DNA from: Lacinutrix mariniflava
GTDB taxonomy: Bacteria > Bacteroidota > Bacteroidia > Flavobacteriales > Flavobacteriaceae
Length of the DNA stretch: 64,000 bases
Reading direction: 5' to 3'
Assembly (NCBI RefSeq): GCF_001418015.1
Contig: NZ_LIQG01000026.1
Span: 558,001-622,000 of the forward strand
Position numbers and translations under genes: made by a program
Shown: positions 15,969-26,732 of the stretch, piece by piece
Position numbering within the stretch: the first letter of the stretch is position 1
Layout of the letters: every line of letters begins with the position of its first letter
Notes under the pieces: generated by a model
Seen by the model: only the letters and a program-made list of their open reading frames with translations
Told to the model about the DNA's origin: nothing
Databases searched by the model: none

Positions 15969-16118
15969 AATTTTTTATTTGAAGTAAATTGGTAAAATAA
16001 AATGTGATTGTAGCCAAACCTTGCAAATAGAGGATAGGTGTGGCTGTTTGTGTTATATTAATTAGTGTGATGTAGTAGCAAATCGATAGAAATTTGATTT
16101 GCAAAAAAGAAAGTATTA

Positions 16119-16529
16119 TCAGATTATGAAAACTGATAGTCTAACATGAAGCTTTGTCGAAGGTTGACAAAACGTATAGGTGAAACTGTTAACCTCTTTT
16201 TGAAGTTTAGAGGATAGATCGCTTAATAATTGTGCTTCAGAAAAAGTTGAAATATAACTACTAAACGTTTTAATTGTAGTAGAAACAGATTCTTCATTTT
16301 CTACTTCTTCGGCTTCTGTATAATCGAATAAAAGCTGAGTGTCTTCATTTTTTTGAAAAGAAAATAAAGAAGAATTGTTTGTGTTTAAATGAGCTGAAAC
16401 TTCAGAATTATCATTACTGCTATAGTAATAATCACCGTTTTCAATAGTGGTATTTGCGTATGTATTAGTAAGTCCTGCTAGTAACAAGACTACTGTTAAC
16501 GCGAAATATTTACTGAAGGTGTTTTTCAT
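16119..16529 (-). CDS. Unknown secreted protein, 136 aa
   Basis: The N-terminus MKNTFSKYFALTVVLLLAGL-TNTYAN is a clear Sec signal peptide. The mature part is Ser/Glu/Asn-rich with an acidic patch (EAEEVENEESVSTT). No domain is recognised. It lies 150 bp upstream of the efflux adaptor on the same strand, so it may be co-transcribed, perhaps as a small stress-induced periplasmic protein. Confidence 0.6.
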   Translation of the reverse strand: MKNTFSKYFALTVVLLLAGLTNTYANTTIENGDYYYSSNDNSEVSAHLNTNNSSLFSFQKNEDTQLLFDYTEAEEVENEESVSTTIKTFSSYISTFSEAQLLSDLSSKLQKEVNSFTYTFCQPSTKLHVRLSVFII

Positions 16530-16622
16530 TTCGAAGGCAAAACTATACCAATAGATTTATAATACCAAAATAAAGGTTACTTTTTAAGTGTTCTTTAAGA
16601 AGAAAACTAATTTATAAATAAA

Positions 16623-16658
16623 AAGACCTGTATGCTTTTTAAGGTTTACAGGTCTTTG
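16623..16658 (-). terminator. Terminator of the prolyl oligopeptidase gene
   Basis: The 11-bp stem AAAGACCTGTA (16623-16633)/TACAGGTCTTT (16648-16658) lies just past the stop codon. Confidence 0.8.
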
Positions 16659-16671
16659 CTTTATTGTTGTT

Positions 16672-18837
16672 TTAATCTTTAAACTCGGTTTTCATTTTAC
16701 TTGGTAATACATCATAGCCCATATTAAAAAGCGTAAAACCATAAATATCTGCAGCTTGTTCTATGGTTTTGCTTACAGGTGTTCCTGCGCCATGTCCAGC
16801 ATCTGTTTCTATTCTAATTAAAGTTGGGTTTGTGCCAGATTGTTTTGCTTGTAATTCTGCAGCAAATTTAAAACTATGTGCAGGTACAACTCTGTCATCA
16901 TGATCTCCAGTTGTGACTAAAGTTGCAGGATATTGTACGCCTTCTTTAACGTTGTGTACAGGAGAATAACCTTTTAAATATTCGAACATTTCTTTGTTGT
17001 CTTCTGCTGTTCCGTAATCGTAAGCCCATCCAGCTCCTGCAGTGAAAGTATGGTAACGTAACATGTCTAAAACACCAACTGCTGGTAATGCTACCTTCAT
17101 TAAGTCTGGGCGTTGCGTCATGGTTGCACCAACTAATAAGCCACCGTTTGATCCACCACGAACTGCTAAGTAGTCTGATGATGTATATTTTTGACCAATA
17201 AGGTATTCCGCAGCAGCGATAAAATCGTCGAACACATTTTGCTTTTTTAATTGTGTTCCTGCATCATGCCATTCTTTACCGTATTCTCCACCGCCACGTA
17301 AATTAGCTACAGCATAAATACCGCCTTGTTCCATCCAAACTGCATTTGTAATACTAAAACTAGGTGTTAAACTAACGTTGAATCCACCATAACCGTAAAG
17401 AATTGTTGGATTTTTACCATTAAGTTCAAGGCCTTTTTTATGAGTGATTATCATTGGTATTTTTGTACCATCTTTTGAAGGGTAAAACACTTGTGAACTT
17501 TCATAATCGTCAGAATTAAAGTCAATATCTGGTTTTATAAATAAAGTTGAAACTCCCTTTTCGATATCGTATTTATAAATACTTCCTGGTGTAACATAGT
17601 TTGTAAAAGAGTAGTATAATTCTGTTTCTTCTTTTTTAGATCCAAAACCTCCTGCGCTTCCAATACTTGGTAATTCTACTTCTCGTACTAATTTTCCGTT
17701 ATAATCATATTGAAAAATTTGAGAAACAGCATCTACCATATAGTTTGCAAAAAAGTAACCACCAGCTGTAGATGGATTTAATACATTTTTAGTTTCAGGA
17801 ATAAAATCTACCCAGTTTTCTGGTGTTGGATTTGAAGCATCAACGGTAACTATTTTCTGGTTTGGTGCATTTAAATTTGTGACTAAAAATAATTTTGAAT
17901 CTACATTTTCTAAAACATATGTGTCGCTATCTGTGTTACCAATAATTTCTACTAAAGGAGCATTAGCTACTGTTAAATCTTTAATGTATAATTTATTTCC
18001 CGATGTTGAGGTGCGAGGAGAGATTAATAGGTATTTATTGTCTTCTGTAACACTACCGTAAATGTATCTGTGTTTTTCTTCTGGAGTATTACCATAAATA
18101 ACTTTATCGTCTTTTTGCGATGTTCCTAGTTGGTGGTAATATACTTTATGTTGATCTGTTTTTGCAGACAACTCACTGCCTTCTGGTTTATCGTAACTAG
18201 AGTAATAAAATCCTTCGTTTTTATACCAAGACATCCCACTAAATTTCACATCTACAATGGTGTCTTCAATTATTTCTTTAGTTTCTGTATCCATAATCAT
18301 AATCTTTCTCCAATCGCTTCCGCCTTCTGAAATAGCATAGGCTAGTATTTTTCCGTCTTTAGAAAAACTTGTGCCACCTAAAGAAGTTGTACCATCGTCG
18401 CTAAATCCATTTGGGTCTAAAAATACAGTTGCGGTTTTTGAATCTTCACCTGTTTTATATCTATAAATAACATATTGGTTTTGAAGTCCAGTATTTTTGT
18501 AGAAATAAGTATAATCTCCTTTTTTAAATGGAGCACCTATTTTTTCGTAGTTCCATAGTTTGGTCAATCTGTCTTTTAATTCATTACGAAACGGAATATT
18601 ATCTAGGTAGCCATAGGTTGTTTTGTTTTGGTTTTTAACCCAATCCATAGTTTCTTCACTTCTATCGTCTTCAAGCCATCTGTATGGGTCTTTTACCTCT
18701 GTGCCAAAATGATTATCAATAACATCGCCAGTGTTAGTTGTAGGATAATTTAATATAATTGCTTCTCGTTCTTTTTTCTCTTCTTTACAAGACATAAATA
18801 TTGAAAGTGTTAATAAGCAAAGTGCTAATTTTTTCAT
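16672..18837 (-). CDS. Prolyl oligopeptidase (S9A) lipoprotein
   Basis: 721 aa. The lipoprotein signal is [16 protein letters not shown]. The N-terminal beta-propeller starts near [17 protein letters not shown]. The C-terminal alpha/beta hydrolase carries RGGSNGG (nucleophile S563), DHDDRV (D647) and DAGHGAG (H682), the full S9A triad. It cleaves short proline-containing peptides, here probably in the periplasm. Monocistronic, with terminators at both ends. Confidence 0.95.
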   Translation of the reverse strand: MKKLALCLLTLSIFMSCKEEKKEREAIILNYPTTNTGDVIDNHFGTEVKDPYRWLEDDRSEETMDWVKNQNKTTYGYLDNIPFRNELKDRLTKLWNYEKIGAPFKKGDYTYFYKNTGLQNQYVIYRYKTGEDSKTATVFLDPNGFSDDGTTSLGGTSFSKDGKILAYAISEGGSDWRKIMIMDTETKEIIEDTIVDVKFSGMSWYKNEGFYYSSYDKPEGSELSAKTDQHKVYYHQLGTSQKDDKVIYGNTPEEKHRYIYGSVTEDNKYLLISPRTSTSGNKLYIKDLTVANAPLVEIIGNTDSDTYVLENVDSKLFLVTNLNAPNQKIVTVDASNPTPENWVDFIPETKNVLNPSTAGGYFFANYMVDAVSQIFQYDYNGKLVREVELPSIGSAGGFGSKKEETELYYSFTNYVTPGSIYKYDIEKGVSTLFIKPDIDFNSDDYESSQVFYPSKDGTKIPMIITHKKGLELNGKNPTILYGYGGFNVSLTPSFSITNAVWMEQGGIYAVANLRGGGEYGKEWHDAGTQLKKQNVFDDFIAAAEYLIGQKYTSSDYLAVRGGSNGGLLVGATMTQRPDLMKVALPAVGVLDMLRYHTFTAGAGWAYDYGTAEDNKEMFEYLKGYSPVHNVKEGVQYPATLVTTGDHDDRVVPAHSFKFAAELQAKQSGTNPTLIRIETDAGHGAGTPVSKTIEQAADIYGFTLFNMGYDVLPSKMKTEFKD

Positions 18838-18871
18838 GGTTGATTGTTTTAATAAGCATAAAAATAAACAA

Positions 18872-18905
18872 AAAAAGTGCTTACATAATTATGTAAGCAC
18901 TTTTT
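18872..18905. terminator. Terminator between asd and the peptidase gene
   Basis: Perfect 34-bp palindrome (arms AAAAAGTGCTTACATAA), T-run on both strands. It terminates asd on the minus strand. Confidence 0.85.
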
Positions 18906-18931
18906 AGAATGTTTATTATTGTTAGTATAAT

Positions 18932-19921
18932 TTATACTAAATTATTTTTTACTAAATATTCTGCTATTTGTACTGTGTTTGTAGCAGCTCCTTTTCTAAG
19001 GTTATCACTAACAACCCATAAGTTTAATGTATTAGGTTGAGAACCATCTCTACGAATACGACCAACAAAAACATCGTCTTTTCCATTGGCGTATAAAGGC
19101 ATTGGATATTCGTTTGTTTCTAAGTTATCTTGTATTGTAATACCATCTGTTTGGGTAAGTAATTGTCTTACTTCAGCAACATCAAAATCATTTTCGAATT
19201 CAACATTTATAGCTTCACTATGTCCGCCGGCTGTTGGTATTCTAACAGCAGTTGCTGTAACTGCAATAGTGTTATCGCTAAGAATTTTTTGAGTTTCACG
19301 AACCAATTTCATTTCTTCTTTGGTGTAACCATTCTCTTCAAAAACATCACAATGCGGAATGGCGTTTCTGTGAATAGGGTAGTTATAAGCCATATCTCCT
19401 TCTATTCCGGCCATTTCATTTTCTAACTGTTTTACAGCTTTAACTCCAGTTCCTGAAATAGACTGGTATGTTGAAACTACAATACGTTTAATTTTATATT
19501 TTTTATGCAAAGGTGCTAGTGCCATTACCATTTGTATAGTAGAGCAATTAGGGTTTGCAATAATTTTATCTTCTTTAGTAAGTTCTCCAGCATTAATTTC
19601 TGGAACAATTAATTTTTTAGATTGATCCATTCTCCAAGCCGAAGAATTATCGATTACTGTAGTACCAACTTCTGCAAATTTAGGAGCCCATTCTAGAGAT
19701 GTGTTTCCTCCTGCTGAAAATAAGGCAACATCTGGTTTCATTGCAACAGCATCTGCTAAACTTACAATAGTAAACTCTTTATTTTTAAAGGTTACTTTTT
19801 TACCTACAGAACGTTCTGAAGCAACAGGAATAAATTCTGTGATTTCAAAATTACGTTCTTCTAATACTTTACGCATGACTTCTCCAACCATACCTGTAAC
19901 ACCAATAACTGCTAATTTCAT
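18932..19921 (-). CDS. asd: Aspartate-semialdehyde dehydrogenase
   Basis: 329 aa, normal length. It converts aspartyl phosphate to aspartate semialdehyde for lysine/DAP, threonine and methionine synthesis. The Rossmann motif is VIGVTGMVGEVM. Catalytic Cys126 lies in IIANPNCSTIQ. Also seen are VVSTYQSISGTG and PTAGGHSEAI with the acid-base histidine. Monocistronic. Confidence 0.96.
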   Translation of the reverse strand: MKLAVIGVTGMVGEVMRKVLEERNFEITEFIPVASERSVGKKVTFKNKEFTIVSLADAVAMKPDVALFSAGGNTSLEWAPKFAEVGTTVIDNSSAWRMDQSKKLIVPEINAGELTKEDKIIANPNCSTIQMVMALAPLHKKYKIKRIVVSTYQSISGTGVKAVKQLENEMAGIEGDMAYNYPIHRNAIPHCDVFEENGYTKEEMKLVRETQKILSDNTIAVTATAVRIPTAGGHSEAINVEFENDFDVAEVRQLLTQTDGITIQDNLETNEYPMPLYANGKDDVFVGRIRRDGSQPNTLNLWVVSDNLRKGAATNTVQIAEYLVKNNLV

Positions 19922-20024
19922 AAATAATAAATTTTTTCAAAAAAATATAGTTAACAAAGCTATAGTATTTTAAATAGCTTGTGTTTAAATGCGTATTAAT
20001 TTTTTCGTAAAAATTTGGCATAAA

Positions 20025-20057
20025 AAAAACCGATTTTGCATTACAAAATCGGTTTTT
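20025..20057 (-). terminator. Terminator of mscL
   Basis: 14-bp stem AAAAACCGATTTTG (20025-20038)/CAAAATCGGTTTTT (20044-20057). Confidence 0.85.
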
Positions 20058-20083
20058 CAGATAATATTTATAAAAAATATAGA

Positions 20084-20488
20084 TTACTTTTTTAAAGCAT
20101 CTCTAATTTCCATTAATAATTGATTATCAGATGGTCCAGATGGAGCAGCTGCTGCAACAGGTTTTTTAGTTTTATTGTATGCTTTAACAAGTAAGAACAT
20201 TACAAAACCAACAACAAGTAAGCTAATAATAGTGTCAATCCAAGCACCATATTCTACCGCAGCAATACCTGCTTCTTTGGCAGCAGCAACAGTTGCGAAT
20301 ACTTCGTCTCCAGGAGTCCAGAATTGGTCAGAGAAACTTTTTCCTCCAGTTACTAAACCAATAAGTGGCATAGCGATTTTAGATACAAATCCATTAATAA
20401 CTGCGCCTAATGCACCAGCCATAATTACAGCAACAGCGAAATCAATCACGTTTCCTGTCATAATAAAATCTTTAAATTCTTTAAGCAT
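20084..20488 (-). CDS. mscL: Large-conductance mechanosensitive channel
   Basis: 134 aa. The N-terminal helix is MLKEFKDFIMTGNVIDFAVA. TM1 carries VAVIMAGALGAVINGFVSKI, TM2 is IISLLVVGFVMFLLVKAYNK, and the C-terminal helix is LLMEIRDALKK. It forms a pentameric tension-gated pore that releases solutes on osmotic down-shock. Confidence 0.96.
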   Translation of the reverse strand: MLKEFKDFIMTGNVIDFAVAVIMAGALGAVINGFVSKIAMPLIGLVTGGKSFSDQFWTPGDEVFATVAAAKEAGIAAVEYGAWIDTIISLLVVGFVMFLLVKAYNKTKKPVAAAAPSGPSDNQLLMEIRDALKK

Positions 20489-20583
20489 AATTTTGTTTTA
20501 TTTAATTAGTTGATATTAACTTTTGTTAAATTTAGTTAAAATTTTAACAAAAGGCTCTAAATAGTAGTGTGTAAAAAAGTCTA

Positions 20584-21690
20584 TTATCGACAAAACACTC
20601 GTTTTACGCGTTGAGATACTGATGTTAGTAATTCGTAAGAGATCGAGTTTATGCTAGCAGCTAAATTTTCAGCAGAGTGTTCAGGGCCAAAAACTATAAC
20701 TTCATCACCTTCTTTACAAGGTATATTTGTAACATCAACCATAATCATGTCCATACAAACGTTACCTGCAATAGGTGCTTTTTCTCCATTTATAAAAACA
20801 AATCCTTTTCCATTTCCAAAGAGTCTATTAATACCATCTGCATGGCCAATAGGTAAGGTTGCTGTTCTAGTTTGCTCTTTAGCTATAAATGCACGATTGT
20901 AACCCAAGCTGTCTCCTTTTTTTATAGTGTGAATTTGAGAAATGCTTGTTTTTAAGGTTGCTATTGGTTTTAGGCTCTTATTAATCTCAGGGTTATTGCC
21001 AAAACCATATAATCCAATTCCACATCTAACCATATCAAAATGTGCTTTTGGATAGTTTAGTATTCCAGAGGTGTTACTTTGGTGCAGAAGCGGTTGGTAA
21101 CCTAAGTTATTTATCATCTTTTTTGAAATACGCTCAAAGCTTTCAATTTGATTTATTGTAAACTCTTTTTCATTTTCATCTTCACTTGCTGCTAAATGCG
21201 AAAAGAGAGATTTTACTTTTGTTGTTTTTGAAGTTTTTAAGCTGTTTAAAATGTTTTCAATTTCAGATTCAGTAAAGCCTAACCTATTTAAACCGGTATT
21301 AAATTTAATGTGAATAGGATAGTTTGATTGTTTTAAGTTTTCAGCTACAGCTATAAACTCATTTAAAACACGTTGAGAATAAATACTTGGTTCTAGGCAG
21401 CGTTCTATAATTACTTTAAAGTTTTCTGGTAAAGGGTGTAAAACTAAAATAGGTGTTTTTATTCCAGCATCTCTAAGTGCAATACCTTCGCTTGTATAGG
21501 CAACAGCAAAATAATCTACATTTAAATCTTCAAGATACTTTGCTATTTCTGTAGCATCACTTCCGTATGCATAAGCTTTTACTACGGCTAAAAATTTGGT
21601 ATTACTTTTAAGTTTAGATTTTATAAAAGTAACATTATGTTTTAAAGCGCTTAAGTCAATTTCCAGAATGGTTTCCTGAGATTTAAGCAT
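20584..21690 (-). CDS. alr: Alanine racemase
   Basis: 368 aa. PLP lysine K38 lies in [12 protein letters not shown] and the second catalytic Tyr in LGYNRAF. Further motifs are [13 protein letters not shown] and [12 protein letters not shown]. It makes D-Ala for peptidoglycan. It overlaps tdk by 8 bp, so the two are co-transcribed. The usual VKANAYGHG is here VKAYAYGSD, a conservative variant. Confidence 0.95.
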   Translation of the reverse strand: MLKSQETILEIDLSALKHNVTFIKSKLKSNTKFLAVVKAYAYGSDATEIAKYLEDLNVDYFAVAYTSEGIALRDAGIKTPILVLHPLPENFKVIIERCLEPSIYSQRVLNEFIAVAENLKQSNYPIHIKFNTGLNRLGFTESEIENILNSLKTSKTTKVKSLFSHLAASEDENEKEFTINQIESFERISKKMINNLGYQPLLHQSNTSGILNYPKAHFDMVRCGIGLYGFGNNPEINKSLKPIATLKTSISQIHTIKKGDSLGYNRAFIAKEQTRTATLPIGHADGINRLFGNGKGFVFINGEKAPIAGNVCMDMIMVDVTNIPCKEGDEVIVFGPEHSAENLAASINSISYELLTSVSQRVKRVFCR

Positions 21691-22324
21691 CTTTATCTTT
21701 AAATTTTAGCTCTTCGGCATCATTCACTTTCATGGTTTTTACTTTTTCACCTGTGACTGCTTTGTAGTATGCTGCGCGACTTAAGGGTTCGTATTCTTCG
21801 GTTTCACCTAATAATACAAGGTCCTCACTATTATTCTTTCTATAGCTAAATTGTGCTAGGTTTCCTGTACGAGTGCAAACGGCATGTACTTTGGTAACAT
21901 ACTCAGCCGTTGCCATTAAATTAGGCATTGGGCCAAATGGGTTGCCTTTAAAATCCATATCTAAGCCTGCAACAATAACGCGAATACCTTTGTTTGCTAG
22001 ATCGTTACAAACGCGTACAATCTCGTCGTCGAAAAACTGAGCTTCGTCAATACCAACCACATCGCAACCATCTGCTAGAATAGGGATATTAGCCGCCGCA
22101 GGAACTGGTGTAGAGCGAATTTGGTTAGCATCGTGAGAGACTACCATTTCATCATCATATCGCACGTCTACTGCTGGCTTAAAGATTTCTACTTTTTGCT
22201 TTGCAAACTGAGCGCGTTTTAGTCTTCGAATGAGCTCTTCGGTTTTTCCAGAGAACATGGAACCGCAAATAACTTCAATCCAACCAAATTGTTCTTTTTG
22301 ATTTACTGTATTTTCAAGAAACAT
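21683..22324 (-). CDS. tdk: Thymidine kinase
   Basis: 213 aa. The P-loop is [17 protein letters not shown], with [20 protein letters not shown] and [18 protein letters not shown]. The zinc-site region is partly changed, with one Cys (HAVCTRTG) and no second CxxC later in the sequence. It salvages thymidine. It is first in the tdk-alr operon. Confidence 0.94.
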   Translation of the reverse strand: MFLENTVNQKEQFGWIEVICGSMFSGKTEELIRRLKRAQFAKQKVEIFKPAVDVRYDDEMVVSHDANQIRSTPVPAAANIPILADGCDVVGIDEAQFFDDEIVRVCNDLANKGIRVIVAGLDMDFKGNPFGPMPNLMATAEYVTKVHAVCTRTGNLAQFSYRKNNSEDLVLLGETEEYEPLSRAAYYKAVTGEKVKTMKVNDAEELKFKDKDA

Positions 22325-22442
22325 TTCGTAATTTTAACACACCAACAAGATAAATTTCTCGTTGGTATAAAGGTGGCTCAAATTTATTAAAAATCAAAAG
22401 CCTAAATTGTATAAATTTGAATAATTATAAAAATTTTAATCT

Positions 22443-23171
22443 ATGAAGAAGAAGTTAGAATCCGAATTGATGAGCATTGCTCACAAGATTCTTAAACTAA
22501 AAGGGAAAGAAGATGTAAATAGAATGCATGCTGAAGTTGCTGCTTTATACGAAAAACTTACCGTTTTAAAATTTGCACAAGAAAATTTTGATGACCATTT
22601 GCCTACAATAGGAAATGATTCTTCATTTTTTGGTATGTTAGATACTGCTTTTAATAATACTGTAAGTGATAATATAGAGGTTGGGAGTAAAACATATATT
22701 GATTTAGATGAGCGTGACGATGATGAAATAATGGAGCCAGTAATGGAGAAAATTAAGGATATGGTTGCGCAGATGCCTCAAGAAACACAGGAGGTTGATG
22801 CTATTTTCGAAGCATTAAAGCCTAAATACCATAAAAATGATTTTGAAGAGATTACTGCAGATTTTAACGAAAGTCCGATTTTTGATAAGGTAAGTGATGT
22901 TAAGACTACTGAAAAAAAATCGTTAAACGATAAATTAAAGTCTGGAGGATTAACTATTGGCTTAAATGATAAATTGGCTTTTATTAAGCACTTGTTCGAT
23001 GGTAAAAATGAAGATTATGATCGTGTCATTTCTCAATTAAATACGATGTCTAGTTTTAAGGAAGCTAATACTTTTATAGAAAATAATGTAAAACCAGATT
23101 ATAGGTCTTGGGCAGGTAAAGATGAGTATGTTGAGCGTTTTATGCTAATTATCGAATCAAGATTTAATTAA
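22443..23171 (+). CDS. Conserved hypothetical protein, 242 aa
   Basis: A cytosolic, acidic, helical protein with no known domain that I recognise. The N-terminus (LMSIAHKILKLKGKEDVNRM) and C-terminus (LAFIKHLFDGKNEDYDRVIS) look like helical bundles, with an acidic linker between. It is followed 9 bp later by the DoxX-like gene and then rsmI, so it leads a three-gene unit. Confidence 0.75.
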   Translation: MKKKLESELMSIAHKILKLKGKEDVNRMHAEVAALYEKLTVLKFAQENFDDHLPTIGNDSSFFGMLDTAFNNTVSDNIEVGSKTYIDLDERDDDEIMEPVMEKIKDMVAQMPQETQEVDAIFEALKPKYHKNDFEEITADFNESPIFDKVSDVKTTEKKSLNDKLKSGGLTIGLNDKLAFIKHLFDGKNEDYDRVISQLNTMSSFKEANTFIENNVKPDYRSWAGKDEYVERFMLIIESRFN

Positions 23172-23180
23172 GAGATTTTA

Positions 23181-23576
23181 ATGACTATTAAAAAAATAAT
23201 TTATTGGATTGCCACATTAGGTGTTTGCGGTATATTTCTATTTTCGGCAGCTATGTATTTTACAGAATACGATATGGTAAAAGGCTTCTTTGAGATGCTT
23301 AATCATCCCTCGTATCTTGTTTATCCTCTAGCAACACTAAAAATTATTGGTGTTAGTATGATTCTGTGGAGAAAAAGTAATTGGTTAACAGAATGGGCTT
23401 ATGCAGGTTTCTTTTTTAATGCGGTTTTAGCAAGTGCTGCGCATTATAATGCAGGTCATGACATTGGATTATCCTATGTAGTGATTCCATTAATTCTAAT
23501 ATCTTACTTTTTAGGTAAAACAGTTAGACAAGAATTTAAAAAGATTTCCGATGTCTCGGAAAATAAATATGAGTAA
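23181..23576 (+). CDS. DoxX-like family membrane protein
   Basis: 131 aa with four predicted TM helices (IIYWIATLGVCGIFLFSAAM; LVYPLATLKIIGVSMILW; WAYAGFFFNAVLASAAHY; YVVIPLILISYFLG). This is the DoxX-like fold, with unknown function or possibly a role in quinone/thiol redox. It overlaps rsmI by 8 bp. Confidence 0.8.
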   Translation: MTIKKIIYWIATLGVCGIFLFSAAMYFTEYDMVKGFFEMLNHPSYLVYPLATLKIIGVSMILWRKSNWLTEWAYAGFFFNAVLASAAHYNAGHDIGLSYVVIPLILISYFLGKTVRQEFKKISDVSENKYE

Positions 23577-24240
23577 ATTATATATAGTACCAACACCAAT
23601 AGGAAATCTTGAAGACATGACTTTTAGAGCCATTTCGGTTTTAAAATCTGCCGATTCTATTTTAGCTGAAGACACCAGAACTTCAGGGAAACTCTTGAAG
23701 CACTACGAGATAAAAACACCAATGCAAAGCCATCACATGCATAACGAGCATAAAACGGTCGAGCGTTTGGTCGAGCGTTTAAAAAGTGGTGAAACTATTG
23801 CGCTTATAAGTGATGCCGGAACACCTGCTATTAGTGATCCAGGATTTTTGCTTACAAGAGCTTGTGTAGAAAACGGCATCGAGGTAGATTGCTTACCAGG
23901 AGCAACCGCTTTTGTTCCAGCGTTGGTAAACTCTGGTTTGCCAAACAATAAATTTGTGTTCGAAGGTTTTTTGCCAGTTAAAAAAGGAAGACAAACACGC
24001 TTAAAGCTACTTGCCGAAGAAACGCGAACGATCATTTTTTATGAAAGTCCGCATAAGCTAATAAAAACATTAGGTCATTTTTGCGAGTATTTTGGAGAAG
24101 ACAGACCAGTTTCTGTATCTCGAGAATTAACCAAAATGTTCGAAGAAACCATTAGAGGCACAGCCAAAGAAGTTTTAGCACATTATACTAATAAGCCACC
24201 AAAAGGCGAGATTGTTATTGTTGTTGGTGGTAAGAAATAA
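23569..24240 (+). CDS. rsmI: 16S rRNA (cytidine(1402)-2'-O)-methyltransferase
   Basis: 223 aa from MSKLYIVPTPIGNLEDMT at 23569. An ATG 18 bp upstream is in frame but lies deeper inside the DoxX gene. Tetrapyrrole-methylase fold with AEDTRTSGKLL, SDAGTPAISDPG, and EGFLPVKKGRQTRL. It methylates C1402 in the ribosomal decoding centre. Confidence 0.95.
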   Translation: MSKLYIVPTPIGNLEDMTFRAISVLKSADSILAEDTRTSGKLLKHYEIKTPMQSHHMHNEHKTVERLVERLKSGETIALISDAGTPAISDPGFLLTRACVENGIEVDCLPGATAFVPALVNSGLPNNKFVFEGFLPVKKGRQTRLKLLAEETRTIIFYESPHKLIKTLGHFCEYFGEDRPVSVSRELTKMFEETIRGTAKEVLAHYTNKPPKGEIVIVVGGKK

Positions 24241-24258
24241 ATGTTAAAATCAAAATAA

Positions 24259-25998
24259 ATGTTTAAAAAGCAGATTTCTATTTTAGTTGTTGCAATCTTA
24301 TTTATAAGTTGTAATACTACTAAAATTGGCAAAGAAATACAGTCGCAAAATACTAAAAACCCAGATTATTCTAAGCTTGTAAGTAATAATTTCACAGGTG
24401 ATTTATCATATCAAACTACGGCGTTTGTTGAAAAATATTGGCGAGTAGTTGGTAATAAAGGTTTCGATGCTAGTATTTACGAAATAGAAAGAGAGCTTAA
24501 AAAAGCAGGATATGTAAATGAAGAGAATGCGGTTCCTGAAACTATTTTTACTTATAGAATAGAAAAACGAGCGCTTAAAAATCCAACTTGGGAACCCGTT
24601 TCTGCAATTGTGAAAATAGAAGGAGAAGATAAGCCATTGCTTCATCAAGACACAAATAGAAATATGGTGATGTTAAATTCTTATAGCACACCAAGAGAAG
24701 GCATAAATGCAGAAGTTATACATATTGCGGATGTTTCGAAATTAAAAGACATAGATGTCAAAGGGAAAATAGTGTTTGCAGAAACGAGTCCGTTTAGAGT
24801 GTTTCATGCAGCACTTGTTAGAGGTGGAGCAGTTGGGATGATGACTTACGATAATCCTAAATATTTACAACCAGAGAAAAATACGACGTCAATCCAATTT
24901 CGCTCAATGCCTTTAAATCAAAATTTAAAACCATGGGCAATTGCATTGTCTTACGAAGCAAAAGAGAGATTAAAATTAGCTTTAGGAAAAGGTAAAGTAA
25001 ATGTAAACGTTGCTATAGAAACTAAAATATATCCTTCTGAAGAACTTACTATTATTGCAGAAATTAAAGGAGCTAAAAATCCAAAAGAACGTTTAGTTTT
25101 TAGTGCGCATATTCAAGAGCCTGGAGCAAATGATAACGCAACAGGAGTTGGAGTCGCTCTAGAAATGGCTACTGTAACAGCAAAACTTATTAAAGACGGG
25201 AAGTGGTCTAACAATCGAACATTAACCTTTCTTTGGGGAGACGAAATAGTTTCAACACAACGTTATGTTAAAGAAGATAAAACCAGAGCAAAAGATATTA
25301 AATGGGGAATTAGCCTAGATATGGTAGGTGAAGACACCAATATTACTGGCGGTACGTTTTTAATTGAGAAAATGCCAGATCCAAGTGCAATTTGGACAAG
25401 AGGAAATGATAAGCATACAGAGTGGGGAGGAAGTAAAATGAGCTTACGCCAAATGAAACCTCATTACTTAAACGATTTTTTAATCAATATTTTTAAAGAA
25501 CAAGGCAAAAGAGCCAATTGGGTTGTAGAAACGAATCCTTATGAAGGAGGAAGTGATCATACGCCATTTTTGAAAGCAAACATTCCAGGTGTTCTTTTTT
25601 GGCATTTTACAGATCAATTTTATCATACAGATAATGATAGATTAGATAAAGTCTCGAAAACTACGCTTAAAAATGTTGGAACTGCTTCTTTGATATCTGC
25701 TTACAAGCTTTTAAATGCTGATGAAAATTTAGCTAGAGAAATAATAAAACAAATTGAAAGTTCTGCAATAAAAAGATTAAACGTAGAGTTAAATCAAGGG
25801 CGTTTAGCCTTAGAAAAAGGAGATGATTTAAAAACACAAGTTGCTATTTTAGAAGCCTGGAAGGAGTGGTATATTAAAGCTTTGGATACCACAAAAGATA
25901 TGGTTGAAGATAATTCTATTATAAGTGAAGATATCTCAAAAGCTCAAAACGGTATAAAAATAACAACTGCAAACAATATTAATAGCTTAAGTAGTTAG
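24259..25998 (+). CDS. M28-family metallopeptidase lipoprotein
   Basis: 579 aa. The lipoprotein signal is VVAILFISC-NTTKIG. A PA-type insert domain spans about residues 170-260 (KGKIVFAETSPFRVFHAALV). The M28 zinc domain has HIQEPGANDNATG, WGDEIVS, GISLDMVGED, NPYEGGSDHTPF and FYHTDNDRLDKVS. It is probably an exported aminopeptidase-like enzyme. It abuts the next gene directly. Confidence 0.9.
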   Translation: MFKKQISILVVAILFISCNTTKIGKEIQSQNTKNPDYSKLVSNNFTGDLSYQTTAFVEKYWRVVGNKGFDASIYEIERELKKAGYVNEENAVPETIFTYRIEKRALKNPTWEPVSAIVKIEGEDKPLLHQDTNRNMVMLNSYSTPREGINAEVIHIADVSKLKDIDVKGKIVFAETSPFRVFHAALVRGGAVGMMTYDNPKYLQPEKNTTSIQFRSMPLNQNLKPWAIALSYEAKERLKLALGKGKVNVNVAIETKIYPSEELTIIAEIKGAKNPKERLVFSAHIQEPGANDNATGVGVALEMATVTAKLIKDGKWSNNRTLTFLWGDEIVSTQRYVKEDKTRAKDIKWGISLDMVGEDTNITGGTFLIEKMPDPSAIWTRGNDKHTEWGGSKMSLRQMKPHYLNDFLINIFKEQGKRANWVVETNPYEGGSDHTPFLKANIPGVLFWHFTDQFYHTDNDRLDKVSKTTLKNVGTASLISAYKLLNADENLAREIIKQIESSAIKRLNVELNQGRLALEKGDDLKTQVAILEAWKEWYIKALDTTKDMVEDNSIISEDISKAQNGIKITTANNINSLSS

Positions 25999-26568
25999 GT
26001 GGAAACTTTGCTCTACAATATTAGACAATGTGCTATTTGCAAAGCCCATTTACCTCTTGGTCCACGACCGGTTGTAACTGCAAATCCAGAATCTAAAATT
26101 GTAATTATTGGGCAAGCTCCAGGAACTAAAGTGCACGATTCTGGAATTCCTTGGGACGACCAAAGCGGTAAGAAATTAAGGCAATGGTTAAATGTTAGCG
26201 ATGCCGATTTCTACAACACTAAAAACTTCGCGATTATTCCAATGGGATTTTGCTATCCAGGCAAAGGAAAAACAGGAGATTTACCACCAAGAAAAGAATG
26301 CGCTCCAGAATGGCATGAGCAGTTACTTAATAAAATGCCTAATGTAGAATTAGTATTACTAATTGGTGCTTATGCTCAAAAATATTATTTAAAAGATAGT
26401 TTTAAAAAGAACCTTACCGAAACTGTTGGTGAGTATAAAATGTATTTACCAAGCTACTTTCCAATGCCTCATCCTTCACCAATCAATAGATTTTGGAGAA
26501 GTAAAAACCCTTGGTTCGAGGAGTTGGTTGTGCTTGATCTGCAGAAAATTGTTAAATCTATCTTGTAG
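25999..26568 (+). CDS. Uracil-DNA-glycosylase-superfamily protein
   Basis: 189 aa with GTG start at 25999 immediately after the preceding TAG. An N-terminal CAICKAHLPLGPRPV contains two Cys. The active-site block is VIIGQAPGTKVHDSGIPWDD followed by SGKKLRQWL, with a C-terminal MPHPSPINRFW (catalytic His region of UDG folds). It probably removes uracil or another damaged base. The exact UDG family is uncertain. A decayed copy of its last 20 codons is found at 31027-31089. Confidence 0.82.
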   Translation: METLLYNIRQCAICKAHLPLGPRPVVTANPESKIVIIGQAPGTKVHDSGIPWDDQSGKKLRQWLNVSDADFYNTKNFAIIPMGFCYPGKGKTGDLPPRKECAPEWHEQLLNKMPNVELVLLIGAYAQKYYLKDSFKKNLTETVGEYKMYLPSYFPMPHPSPINRFWRSKNPWFEELVVLDLQKIVKSIL

Positions 26569-26589
26569 AAAATATGTTTCTCACTCCAA

Positions 26590-26607
26590 TTACGGTTTTT
26601 ACCGTAA
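26590..26607. promoter_or_regulatory. Palindrome TTACGGT-N4-ACCGTAA, copy 1
   Basis: Perfect 7-bp arms with TTTT centre, 126 bp upstream of the first GLPGLI gene. Other copies are at 31112, 41037 and 43926. The flanks (CTCCAA before; AAATTGA and TTTTCGAT after) are shared with copy 2. Confidence 0.6.
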
Positions 26608-26732
26608 CCTAAATTGAGTAAAAATCTATGTTTTCGATGAACAACACAAAATACTAGTCATTAGTTTTTGTTATTGACATGCTTTTTAATATTTTTAAAA
26701 TAAATAACATTAGAAATTTGAATCTTTTTTAT